From Lachnospiraceae bacterium MC2017 (GTDB taxonomy: Bacteria; Bacillota; Clostridia; Lachnospirales; Lachnospiraceae): DNA of 64,000 nt. The position numbers and the translations under genes are program-made. Where the stretch lies: assembly GCA_000701625.1 (NCBI GenBank), contig JNJK01000010.1:1-64000 (forward strand), given 5' to 3'. Of this stretch, positions 43,216-52,627 are shown piece by piece. The notes beneath the pieces are model-generated. The model was not told the DNA's origin. It saw only the letters and a list, made by a program, of their open reading frames with translations, and did no database searches. Every line of letters starts with the position of its first letter. Position 1 is the first letter of the stretch.

Positions 43216-44517
43216 CTATATCTCGTCAATAAGCGTTATGATCTGCTTTATCGGCATAAGCGCGTTATCAATTTCATACGCCCTATGATTCCGCAAGATA
43301 CTCTTTGCCGCATTTTCCATTGCCGGGAACGCAGCACGTAAAAGCTGATTCGCATAGATCACTATATTCGCTCCATGACTTATCAGCTCCTTCTCAGTTA
43401 CAGTATTATATGAACTCGGAACAACCACAATAGGAGTTTTCTTATCTGTCTTTCTAAACTTATCGCAAAATTCAAAAATCTCATCCGGATTCGTTTTCCG
43501 ACTGTGAATCATTATCCCGTCAGCACCGGCATCACGAAATGCATATGCTCTTTCTAATGCATCATCCATTCCTCGCTCAAGTATCAAAGATTCTATTCTC
43601 GCGATGATCATAAAATCTTCCGATAACTGCGCTTCTTTCCCTGCCTTGATCTTTTGACAAAAGTGCTCAATAGTATCCTGCGTCTGGACTACATCATTTC
43701 CAAACAAACTGTTTTTCTTAAGTCCTGTCTTATCTTCTATAATAACCGCCGAAACTCCCATTCTTTCAAGTGAACGAACATTATACACAAAATGCTCAAT
43801 AAAGCCTCCAGTATCACCATCAAAAATAATCGGTTTGGTTGTCACTTCCATTACATCATCGACTGTACGGAATCGGCTTGTCATTTCAACCAATTCAATA
43901 TCCGGCTTTCCCTTTGCAGTACTGTCGCATAATGAACTGATCCACATAGCATCAAACTGATCTATTGCTCCGCCATCAGCGACTACAGTTTTCTCAACTA
44001 TGAGTCCGGTAAGACCATTATGAACTTCACATGCTTTTACAATCGGTGCAAGTTTTAGGAGTTTTCTCAGTCTCCCTCGCCTAAGTTCGGGAATAGACAA
44101 TTTTTCCTTCATCTGCTTTTGAATACGTGCTATATTTTCGTTATATGAATAGGGTATATCAATAAGACGTCCACCATATTTATTGGTGGCTTCAAGAATA
44201 TTTTGGCGTATAGCCTGCATTGATTCTGATTCCCAGTTATCGCCATGTACTATATAATCCGGTCTCAATTCCTGAATGACCTTATCGTACATTATTTCTT
44301 TTTGGACAATAACATTCGCAACACCCGGAATTTTTTTGCACATCTTAACGCGCTCAGCAGTAGATTTCAGAGGGAAGCTATTATACTTGATCATCTGCTC
44401 ATCAGATAAAACTCCGACTGTTACTTCCCCCAGCTTTTGTGCCTCTTTTATTATGTTTAAATGACCTTCATGAATATAGTCTGTACAAAAACATGTATAA
44501 ACTGTTTTCATTTTCAT
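43216..44517 (-). CDS. aepX: Cytidylyltransferase-phosphoenolpyruvate mutase fusion
   Basis: 433 residues. The N-terminal 135 residues are a nucleotidyltransferase with the HxGH motif in DYIHEGHLNI and the KSTAERVKM motif. Residues 150-433 are a PEP mutase/isocitrate lyase-superfamily barrel with IIFDGDTGG and EDKTGLKKNSLFG; the Glu, Lys and Asn of this loop match those of PEP mutase. PEP mutase turns PEP into phosphonopyruvate, the entry to all common phosphonates. Fused to a CTP-type transferase it should feed a CMP-phosphonate to LicD enzymes. No phosphonopyruvate decarboxylase or transaminase is in the window. Confidence 0.88.
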   Translation of the reverse strand: MKMKTVYTCFCTDYIHEGHLNIIKEAQKLGEVTVGVLSDEQMIKYNSFPLKSTAERVKMCKKIPGVANVIVQKEIMYDKVIQELRPDYIVHGDNWESESMQAIRQNILEATNKYGGRLIDIPYSYNENIARIQKQMKEKLSIPELRRGRLRKLLKLAPIVKACEVHNGLTGLIVEKTVVADGGAIDQFDAMWISSLCDSTAKGKPDIELVEMTSRFRTVDDVMEVTTKPIIFDGDTGGFIEHFVYNVRSLERMGVSAVIIEDKTGLKKNSLFGNDVVQTQDTIEHFCQKIKAGKEAQLSEDFMIIARIESLILERGMDDALERAYAFRDAGADGIMIHSRKTNPDEIFEFCDKFRKTDKKTPIVVVPSSYNTVTEKELISHGANIVIYANQLLRAAFPAMENAAKSILRNHRAYEIDNALMPIKQIITLIDEI

Positions 44518-44532
44518 CCCCTCAAAAAATTA

Positions 44533-46374
44533 TTACCGTCTCAAATGATCCCTTACAGCCAAAAACTCATTATCATATATAGAAAGATCACATATGTCAT
44601 AATGATAATTGTTTTTCCAGCATACATAGCCAAAACTCATCTGATCACGAGCACTTTCTGTCATTATTTCTTTGAACCAGTCTCTCATTACTGTATTTAG
44701 CTTCGGATCATGATTTGATCTCACGAGACACGCTGTATCACATAATCCAATGTCATCCCGGAAACCATCTTCCTTATATTTTTCAATCTGCTTCTGTAAT
44801 GTTCCTGCTTCTGCTTTCTTATTGTAAATTAATGCTGCAGCCTCCTGCTCTATGGTATCCCTCCTCGGATGTGAAAAGCACAACATACTGCTGTCTCTAC
44901 CATATCTAATAAGAATATTTTGTAGTGGTCCGGTAATTCTCATCTTCCCATCCACCCAAATGGTATAATCGTATTCCTTCAGATACTCTGCAGGCTGCAT
45001 TTTTACCTTGCGCGCCAACTGAAGTTCAGTTAGTTTTTCAGCATTATCTAAAACCACTATTTTCCAATGTTCAGATTTCATAGAATGATTATCTGTAAAA
45101 CATATGTAATCCCACACCGGATTCACTACTTCCGGCTCATTTAATTGATCATACCCTCCTGTGATGCACGTATACACTGCGCACTTTCCATTAAACCAAT
45201 TAGATATTATTTTGTTCCTGTAATATCTATTGAAATACACCTCGTGTACATGTGCCCTGTCTCTGCTTTCGATTTCTGCTTTATTTCCATACTCTTCTTT
45301 CAATCTGACTATTTCTGTATTTTCACACATATACAAAGAACATATACCGAGCCACAGCATCTCATCTTTGTATCGTTCTAAAAAAAGATCCCTGATGCTT
45401 TTCTTTAGTTTATTCGAATTCTCCGGGTCATTTTTAAATATCAATGCCATTGCTTCCAGCGAAAGCGTTCCCCCATCGTACTCTGAAATAAATCTCTCTC
45501 TCCCTGTTCCGGAAATAATTTCATATCCTAAAAACAGTATTTCAAACACTCGCTTAACGATTTCATCGACATTTTTACACTTAGAAAAACTACTTATTTC
45601 TATTTTTGCTTCGAGCTCTTTTGTTTCCACATATGAGACCAGGCAACTCACCAATAAATCATACTCTCTGAGCTTCGATATTTCTTTCAGTCTGCGTGTA
45701 CCCTCTTTAATGTCTCCTTTGTCCAACAAATATACTATCTGTGGCAATTCTCTGTTCCGTATATCTCTCAGCCTGCTGATCAATCCACTCGCAATTGATG
45801 TTTCAGCTTCAGAAGGCATATTATAGTTTTCTGAGAATACCTTTGCATTCTTCATCTGACTTGAGTCAGACCATTCCCGATAGTATGCTCGCAGATACCA
45901 CCTCTCCGGATCAGATACAGCACCTATTTTGAATCCTTTTATCCGGAATTCCGTACATTCAGACTCTGCATAATATGTGTATCCGGTAAATAAATCTTCC
46001 CGCCATTTTACGTCTTCCCTCGTAATGATCATTGCTTCATCAACGATCGAAGCCTCTTTTATTTCTGTTTTTTCAGCATCTTTAGACGTTCCAAGCATCT
46101 TAAATTCAGGATGATCATTAAAAATCTGAAGTATATCTTCTATAAATTTCGTCGAATGTATAAAGACATACTCTCTTAAATAAACCTTTATATCTGCATC
46201 AGATGATTCCATCGCAGCATTATATGCAGCATAAATACTATCTGCTTCACCTATCGTGATAACATCAGTTTCGCAGTTAAGCGGTACACGTATCCGCTCC
46301 AAATATTTAAGACATTCCCGCAAGTATACAGTCTCTTTCCAACAAACGATAAAGGCAACTTTGCACTTGTCCAT
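44533..46374 (-). CDS. StrF-like glycosyltransferase fused to a TOD1/MUCI70 (DUF616) glycosyltransferase domain
   Basis: About 613 residues from the ATG at 46374 (MDKCKVAF). The N-terminal 230 residues resemble the StrF-like GT domain of the two genes upstream (VAFIVCWKE, NAAMESSDADIKVYL). Where those have YLHQDVFI this has YLREYVFI, so a likely metal or donor site is lost. A helical part follows. From about residue 400 a second domain shows CAVYTCITGGYDQL, DYICFTDNHS, DYTIWVDGKMRI and MLCFSHPRR, the DUF616 glycosyltransferase pattern. The C-terminal domain may be the active one. Confidence 0.78.
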   Translation of the reverse strand: MDKCKVAFIVCWKETVYLRECLKYLERIRVPLNCETDVITIGEADSIYAAYNAAMESSDADIKVYLREYVFIHSTKFIEDILQIFNDHPEFKMLGTSKDAEKTEIKEASIVDEAMIITREDVKWREDLFTGYTYYAESECTEFRIKGFKIGAVSDPERWYLRAYYREWSDSSQMKNAKVFSENYNMPSEAETSIASGLISRLRDIRNRELPQIVYLLDKGDIKEGTRRLKEISKLREYDLLVSCLVSYVETKELEAKIEISSFSKCKNVDEIVKRVFEILFLGYEIISGTGRERFISEYDGGTLSLEAMALIFKNDPENSNKLKKSIRDLFLERYKDEMLWLGICSLYMCENTEIVRLKEEYGNKAEIESRDRAHVHEVYFNRYYRNKIISNWFNGKCAVYTCITGGYDQLNEPEVVNPVWDYICFTDNHSMKSEHWKIVVLDNAEKLTELQLARKVKMQPAEYLKEYDYTIWVDGKMRITGPLQNILIRYGRDSSMLCFSHPRRDTIEQEAAALIYNKKAEAGTLQKQIEKYKEDGFRDDIGLCDTACLVRSNHDPKLNTVMRDWFKEIMTESARDQMSFGYVCWKNNYHYDICDLSIYDNEFLAVRDHLRR

Positions 46375-46433
46375 TACACCTACTCCCTTAAAATTTGTTC
46401 TGCATTTCTCATGTATCACGACAAAAAGATTAT

Positions 46434-48713
46434 CTACTCAGCAGCACTCATCAGCATAACCGGTATTCCCGCGTTTCTGCATCTGTGCGCGAGATTTCCT
46501 GCGCAGCCATAATACGCATTCACTTCATTGATATGACTGTCAACTGCTCTTCTTTCATCAAAAATGACATCTGTATCTGATCTTATTGCGTCAAGTACAG
46601 AGCAATATTCCTTCCAGAGCCCGCTGTCTATCTTTTCAACACTATCTATCCCCGCTTCCGGAGAAACGATACATGCTATTTTTTCTGATGCTTCACTAAT
46701 GGTCGCCACCGAATCTTTCAGCTTTTTTAATGCCTTTTCCCCATACTGAAGCAAATACGATGCGGAGTATCTAAAAACCAATACCTTTCGTCCTGCAATC
46801 ATTTTATTCCATTTTTCTGAAAAGCCTCTATCTTCGAAATATTGCGTTTTCGCTTCCTGCTGTCTTACTTTGATCTTTTCCTCCCAATATTCCTGCCTTC
46901 CGGAAAGCTCTGTCAGAAAATCAACATATAATTTCTTTTTAACTTCGGAATCCACTTCTACTTCGTCCGCATATACTATCACCGGTTGTTCAATGAGCAG
47001 CTTCATAGTTATGCATCCCCTGTCAGTATCACTCACAGGATCCATGCATTCAAAAGGAGGTACATATACAAGTTTATTTGTATGTTTCCTTAAATTCTCA
47101 GAATAAAAGAAAGGTGGTACGTCCATTGTCGTACAGTATCCATCGTAGGGATAATCCGTATATATGATGTCAGGATGATTTTTATCAAAGTCATATGTGT
47201 TTATATCTGTGATCTCGACATCTTCCGGCAAACTATTCTTTTCATCACATATCACACCTTTTATATGTGCCAGCCCATCTCCAGAATAATACGGAACCGA
47301 GATCACACTGACTTCAGCATCCGGTCTTGAAACATATTTTTTATATGTAGCTTCCAAACATTTCCACCATGAACCCTTGAATGATAAAAATAGTACTTTT
47401 TCTTTTTTGTTCCTGACCGTCTCATCAACTTTCCTACGAATAATCTCAATCTGCTTTTCAAGCAGTAAAATACGCTCTTCTTTTAAGTCTTCACCACATT
47501 GGTATACATATTCACAATACTCTTCAAGAGTATGTACTGCTTCTTCGCTTTCCGGGACATATTTTTCGAGCATTGTTCCGAGATTTATTGCCAGATTTTG
47601 ACATCCTTCTAAAAGTTTCAGCACAAGATTAATATTTTCCGTCTTTGATACATTTCTTATCTGACCATGTGCTTTTTCGATGATATCGATCAATTCTGTA
47701 CATTGCTGACTTAGATTGTCATTCCTTATCTCCGGCAATTCTATTTTTTTATCAAGTGTATACCTAAAGGGATTTTCCCCTTTGCTTTTCGCAAGGATTT
47801 CTTCCTGATCTGTGTACACAGGATATCTGTGTATTCCACCATCCTTATGAATTTCCATAAAATTACCGTATTCTATCTGAAGAACTTCTTCATAATATGC
47901 CGGCACCGGAATATATACATTTTCAAATGGAAACATTATCACATCATCAAAAAGTTTACGACTATATCTGTGGTCATGATTCGCAACCCAAAAGGGCATC
48001 ATCGCTACAGTTTCTGCCTTATCAGACGGGTACATACAGAAGAATTTCCACATGAGAAATAAAAGTTCACTTATTATATCTCCCTTTCTGTGCAATATGG
48101 TGTGATTCTGTCTCTCTATGTCAGCCAATAGTCTCCTACATTCATATGTATCCATCTGCCCGGCCTCTATGAGATTTTTTGCATCCCATATGGTCTGTAT
48201 CATATGTCTGCGTTCATCTTCACTTTTCTCATCATCTGACACGCCATCCAGCGGAAATATATCGATTCCTATGGCATATGGACACCCATAGTACTCTCTC
48301 AAATGTTCCTCATTAAAATTAATGGCATGTCCGCTGATAATCTTTCCAACAGGTTCATCATTTCCATCCTCTTTAAGCGGGTTTCTGATCCAGTATTCTT
48401 TCGGCAGCTCCTCCTCTGCCACCTCAAAAAATCTGATCCAGTCATGTCTCAGCATGCATATGTCCATGTCATCATCCCAAGGGATGAATCCTCCATGCCT
48501 CACAGCTCCCAAAAGAGTTCCACAATCCGCATACCACTGTATGTTATATTTCCTGCACACACGATCTATTTCACTTAAGACTTTAAGTTCACAAGCCCAA
48601 TACCTCTTCATCATAGAAGGCACAAAAAAGCCCTCACGTACTTCATCGAAAAAGTATGTCGGATCAAATCTCAAATCCTTTAATTCCGTATGCACCATGA
48701 TAAACGTCCTCAT
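46434..48713 (-). CDS. LicD-family phosphotransferase fused to a GT-B-like C-terminal region
   Basis: 759 residues, with the same build as the gene at 35842. The LicD domain shows IQWYADCGTLLGAVRHGGFIPW and WDDDMDICM. The helical linker shows LLEGCQNLAINLGTMLEKY. A Rossmann-rich part shows VLFLSFKGSWWKCLEA, DIIYTDYPYDGYC and VPPFFYSENL. The terminal module starts KVLVFRYSASYLLQYG and ends NAYYGCAGNL then IPVMLMSAAE. It overlaps the next gene upstream by four bases. Confidence 0.86.
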   Translation of the reverse strand: MRTFIMVHTELKDLRFDPTYFFDEVREGFFVPSMMKRYWACELKVLSEIDRVCRKYNIQWYADCGTLLGAVRHGGFIPWDDDMDICMLRHDWIRFFEVAEEELPKEYWIRNPLKEDGNDEPVGKIISGHAINFNEEHLREYYGCPYAIGIDIFPLDGVSDDEKSEDERRHMIQTIWDAKNLIEAGQMDTYECRRLLADIERQNHTILHRKGDIISELLFLMWKFFCMYPSDKAETVAMMPFWVANHDHRYSRKLFDDVIMFPFENVYIPVPAYYEEVLQIEYGNFMEIHKDGGIHRYPVYTDQEEILAKSKGENPFRYTLDKKIELPEIRNDNLSQQCTELIDIIEKAHGQIRNVSKTENINLVLKLLEGCQNLAINLGTMLEKYVPESEEAVHTLEEYCEYVYQCGEDLKEERILLLEKQIEIIRRKVDETVRNKKEKVLFLSFKGSWWKCLEATYKKYVSRPDAEVSVISVPYYSGDGLAHIKGVICDEKNSLPEDVEITDINTYDFDKNHPDIIYTDYPYDGYCTTMDVPPFFYSENLRKHTNKLVYVPPFECMDPVSDTDRGCITMKLLIEQPVIVYADEVEVDSEVKKKLYVDFLTELSGRQEYWEEKIKVRQQEAKTQYFEDRGFSEKWNKMIAGRKVLVFRYSASYLLQYGEKALKKLKDSVATISEASEKIACIVSPEAGIDSVEKIDSGLWKEYCSVLDAIRSDTDVIFDERRAVDSHINEVNAYYGCAGNLAHRCRNAGIPVMLMSAAE

Positions 48714-49816
48714 CGCAAATTTTTGATTGCTTCTTTGACCTTGGTTCTATAATCATCGTATATCACAATATCCATCAGCAGGTTGATCGCTTCTTCAGAT
48801 ATATCTCCTCTTTCAATAAGTTTCTTCGGTGCAATTTCCGGTTCAATATCAAAAGCAAGCCGCATAAGCATGAATCGTATTTTTTGATACTCATATATGA
48901 GTGTATCCGTATCCCGACCTTCTTTTCCCAGACATTTTTTTCCGGCTTTCCATTCCTCCGATATGATCGCTGCGATCACATATAAGGAAAATAGATCATT
49001 ATCCTTATTTTTATATGCATGCCACTCCGATACAAGTCCAACCGCTTCCATATACCGTCCTGTATCAAAGAGTCTCCTGATTTCAGGCAGGATATTTCTG
49101 ATGGATATCATATCTTTTTTGTATTCATCATTCGTTTCTTTCTGTTCGTCGCTATCACCATATTCAAAATATCTTGAATATGTCTCACAAAAGATCTTTC
49201 TATACTTGTCATAGTTTTCTAGATTCAGTATCCCATTATCATGAAAAGTCCAGGGGTGCTCCTGATATGGAACCGCAACCTTATAGCCTGCTTCCATGAA
49301 TTCCATCGCCTGGGATATGTCATAGAAATCCCAACCATCAAACCTGTCCTCCCGCCAGGTCAGATCTTTGCTCGTAGCCATTAATAATCCATCCACTGCC
49401 CATACATAACTAAGTTTATTAAATCCGGAATCAGCCAGTCGTACTACGTAACCGTAACACTCATACACTACGCCTCTATCCCAGTAGAAATGACACCTTG
49501 CGTCTGCCGGAAGATCTGTACTACCTACCACTCCCAGCATTCCTATATTTTCATCCTCACAGAAAATTCTTATGATGTCTGTAATAAAATTTCTGTTTAT
49601 TATAAATACATCCTGATGAAGATAAACTTTGTATTTGGCATCGGTGGAGCGCATCCCGGTATTATAACCTGCGCACATATTTTTTGCGCCAATTATAGGG
49701 ATTATCTCAATAGTAATCCCCGGTGGAACTACCAAGAACCTGATATAAACTGTACATTCATCCAAATACTGCTGATCATTTGAACAGATTATAAAAGCAA
49801 CTTTTTTGTCGTTCAT
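48710..49816 (-). CDS. StrF-like glycosyltransferase
   Basis: 368 residues. The N-terminal 230 residues are a StrF/Glyco_tranf_2_5-type domain: KVAFIICSNDQQYL, MCAGYNTGM, KYKVYLHQDVFII, DGLLMATSKDLTW, REDRFDGWDFYDISQA and HPWTFHDNGILNLENY. The rest is helical and may be a tetratricopeptide-like tail. Closely similar to the first third of the protein at 49844, so a tandem duplication is likely. Confidence 0.84.
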   Translation of the reverse strand: MNDKKVAFIICSNDQQYLDECTVYIRFLVVPPGITIEIIPIIGAKNMCAGYNTGMRSTDAKYKVYLHQDVFIINRNFITDIIRIFCEDENIGMLGVVGSTDLPADARCHFYWDRGVVYECYGYVVRLADSGFNKLSYVWAVDGLLMATSKDLTWREDRFDGWDFYDISQAMEFMEAGYKVAVPYQEHPWTFHDNGILNLENYDKYRKIFCETYSRYFEYGDSDEQKETNDEYKKDMISIRNILPEIRRLFDTGRYMEAVGLVSEWHAYKNKDNDLFSLYVIAAIISEEWKAGKKCLGKEGRDTDTLIYEYQKIRFMLMRLAFDIEPEIAPKKLIERGDISEEAINLLMDIVIYDDYRTKVKEAIKNLR

Positions 49817-49843
49817 TCTTTGTATCCTTCTTATAATGAAGCT

Positions 49844-52627
49844 TCACAATCCGAGAGAGCGACGAAGATTACATAAATCCGTTTCATCAAAAGCCTTATC
49901 TGCTTTTACTCTTTCGTATATTTTTCCTGTTATATCATTGCGATCTGTACCGCTGTACCCTCCAACTGTCGATACTGCTGATCTAATGACACTGACATAT
50001 ACTTCCTTATTTCTCTTAGCAAGATCAAATTCTGAGCATATTTTCAATAATTCATCTATGCGGTCTCCAATGTCTTCAAAGGGATTGTCCCTATCGATCA
50101 CAGACGTCACCAGCACCTTCGGAATTTCCGCTGCCTTTCTGCCATCAATGAGTCTCAGCAAAAATTCTTTTTCACCTGCATTACCTAATCCTTCATCAAA
50201 TTTGCCGTAAGAATAAATGCTATTCCTTCTTATCACAGCAGTTGAAAGCGCCGGATAAAAGGATTTTGCAATTTCATAAAAAATATCACCTGATGTCCTG
50301 CTCTTATCTATATCAACATCCGGCCATATCCGCGCCGCTCCCATTGCCTTTTCCTCGCGTCTTTCATCTGCATATACAAATTCAATATTTTTGTCCGATT
50401 CCAGCAGCGCCGCAGCACCGTATACAAAATCCGAATCATATGAAACTCCGGCTGTGGTAAATACCAGATAGTCACCATTCGTTTTTTCTATTCCGGCATT
50501 ATTCCTTTGTGGCCTGCTTGATCCACCAAGTTCCACTAGACAGATTTTTTCATCATATGATTTATCAATGATCTCTTTCTCTTCCTCTGTTAACATATCC
50601 GCAACTACTACTATCTCCGTCGTCGGATATATCTGATTTCTGATATCCTCAATAGTTTTTTTCAACTCATCAGGATTTCCATTTGACAATAATATAAAGC
50701 TCACTTTTTTCCGACCATCAAAGACAGCCTTATTTTGCGGTACTCCGACTCTTATTTCAGGATCCTTTGTACATATATAAGCCTTAAATGTATTCGGAAG
50801 TGCAACATTCATTGCCAGATCATCTGACAGATATTTATTATCGATCATTCCAACATGAAACCCATTATCAATTAATCTGTCAATAAGGTCATAGGATGCA
50901 TAACACCTTCTGTTGTGCTCGCCACCAAACACCGCCCAGTGCAGCATCCTTTCTTCCGCATCAATCGGTGCATACTCCAGCGTCTCTGTGATTCCTATAC
51001 CAATACTATTTAAAACTATCAGAAATCCATCTTTTTTCAGTATTCTATTGAGTTCACGCATGGCTGTGATATCATCTTCAAATCTGTTGAATGTATCAAA
51101 CATAACGATCACATCACAGCTTTCAGTATCAAGTGTAAAAAACTCCCTAAGTTCATCTGCTTCATGCTGCCCTGAAACGTAACTCTCCAGCGTGATAAAC
51201 TCAGCTACTCTATCCTGTGTACAAACCCACTGTCTCAAAATTGGTGAATACGACAGCAATGCAACTCTTTGATCTTTCCGATCCGAAAGACTTTTTATAA
51301 GCAGCGCAGCAATCCGCTCATATAGAGAAGCTCCACAAGAAGCACAATGTACTTCTTTTTCTGACTCTCCTGTATATGCAGCGGTCCACCATGCAAAAGT
51401 ATGTTTTTTTCTTACTTTTTTATTTGAATTTGCAAAGGTCAATACACTTGTTTCATTTCCACAGACAGGACAGATAAAGTTTTTTCTTTCTTCTCTCTTT
51501 CCTATCGGCAGTCCCTCTGAGATCAGGCGTTCGTATACCTTTGTCTTATCAAATATATATTTATCTATCGCGCTTATAATCGCGTAAACTGTATATTCCT
51601 GACTCATAAGTCCTGCTTTTAACTGAGAAACATAGTCCTCTACCGGACGATCAAACTGAGCTCTGTAAAGCAGGAATCGTATATTTATGTATTTCTCCCG
51701 TACTTCCTCATATTCACTGCCTCTTGCCCAAAATGTATAACTATTCTCATTTTTTTCATTTCCATGAATTATCAAGAGTTCCCGCAGAATTTCCTGATCA
51801 TTATCATTATGTACACGACATAGCTTTATATACGGATATTTTTCAAGTGCTCTTTTTACTCTGCCATGTTTCATGTCTCTATAGATCAATTCAGACATTT
51901 TTCGGGCAGTGTCTTTATTTTTTTTATACTCTTCTATAAAAGGATCACTTAGATCACACCGAGTATCAAAGCCATACTTTTCTCCATAGGTCTCACAAAA
52001 AGTCCTGCGATAATGTTCATATCTGTCAAGTCCCAAATGACCTACATCATGAAAACACCAGGGACTTTTCTGGTATGGAACTGCTATTTTATATCCTTTG
52101 TCCGTGAATTCCATGCTATGCGACAGATCATAGAAATCCCAACCGTCAAAGATATCTTCTCTCCATTCTACATCCCTGTTTGTGATCATCAGCATACCAT
52201 CTATTGCAGACACATAATTCAGCCCTTTTTCATTTTCATACATGCTGATACCGCCATCTTTACCATTAAAGAATAATGTGCCTCCGACATCCCAGCAGTT
52301 ATACGCATTCGCATCAGTCGGAATCGTCTTTACGCCGATTATTCCGATCAAACCAACCTTTTCATCCAATGAAAATGCATCCAGCATATCCTGGATAAAA
52401 TTACTGTTGAGGATAAAGACATCCTGATGGAGATAGACCTTGTACAGGGCATCAGATGAATGCATTCCGGCATTGTAGGCTTCACAGATACTGTTTGCCT
52501 CACGGATCGTGATGATGTCAGTCTCAAAACCATCCGGAATACGCAGACAATTAATATAATATGAGCATTCTCGCAGGTATTGGTCATCATTTGTCGCAAT
52601 GATAAAAGCTATCTTGTGATCATTCAT
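49844..52627 (-). CDS. Three-domain protein: StrF-like GT, methyltransferase, GT2
   Basis: 927 residues. Residues 1-240: StrF-like domain (KIAFIIATNDDQYL, YKVYLHQDVFIL, SPWCFHDVGHLGL). Residues about 390-620: a zinc-ribbon pair FICPVCGN and HCASCGASLYER, followed by a class I methyltransferase-like core with DVIVMFDTFNRFEDDI, LNRILKKDGFLIVL and a late DRLIDNGFHVG. Residues about 640-830: a GT2-like domain with KVSFILLSNGNPDEL, QRNNAGIEKTNGDYLVF and EFVYADERRE. Its stop overlaps no downstream gene; its start overlaps the GT92 gene stop by eight bases. It may build and methylate a glycan in one polypeptide. Confidence 0.82.
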   Translation of the reverse strand: MNDHKIAFIIATNDDQYLRECSYYINCLRIPDGFETDIITIREANSICEAYNAGMHSSDALYKVYLHQDVFILNSNFIQDMLDAFSLDEKVGLIGIIGVKTIPTDANAYNCWDVGGTLFFNGKDGGISMYENEKGLNYVSAIDGMLMITNRDVEWREDIFDGWDFYDLSHSMEFTDKGYKIAVPYQKSPWCFHDVGHLGLDRYEHYRRTFCETYGEKYGFDTRCDLSDPFIEEYKKNKDTARKMSELIYRDMKHGRVKRALEKYPYIKLCRVHNDNDQEILRELLIIHGNEKNENSYTFWARGSEYEEVREKYINIRFLLYRAQFDRPVEDYVSQLKAGLMSQEYTVYAIISAIDKYIFDKTKVYERLISEGLPIGKREERKNFICPVCGNETSVLTFANSNKKVRKKHTFAWWTAAYTGESEKEVHCASCGASLYERIAALLIKSLSDRKDQRVALLSYSPILRQWVCTQDRVAEFITLESYVSGQHEADELREFFTLDTESCDVIVMFDTFNRFEDDITAMRELNRILKKDGFLIVLNSIGIGITETLEYAPIDAEERMLHWAVFGGEHNRRCYASYDLIDRLIDNGFHVGMIDNKYLSDDLAMNVALPNTFKAYICTKDPEIRVGVPQNKAVFDGRKKVSFILLSNGNPDELKKTIEDIRNQIYPTTEIVVVADMLTEEEKEIIDKSYDEKICLVELGGSSRPQRNNAGIEKTNGDYLVFTTAGVSYDSDFVYGAAALLESDKNIEFVYADERREEKAMGAARIWPDVDIDKSRTSGDIFYEIAKSFYPALSTAVIRRNSIYSYGKFDEGLGNAGEKEFLLRLIDGRKAAEIPKVLVTSVIDRDNPFEDIGDRIDELLKICSEFDLAKRNKEVYVSVIRSAVSTVGGYSGTDRNDITGKIYERVKADKAFDETDLCNLRRSLGL

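Noticed and set aside
45230-45826. Long plus-strand open frame (about 198 codons)
   Set aside because: Fully opposite the StrF/DUF616 gene; low-complexity serine/phenylalanine composition typical of an antisense frame.
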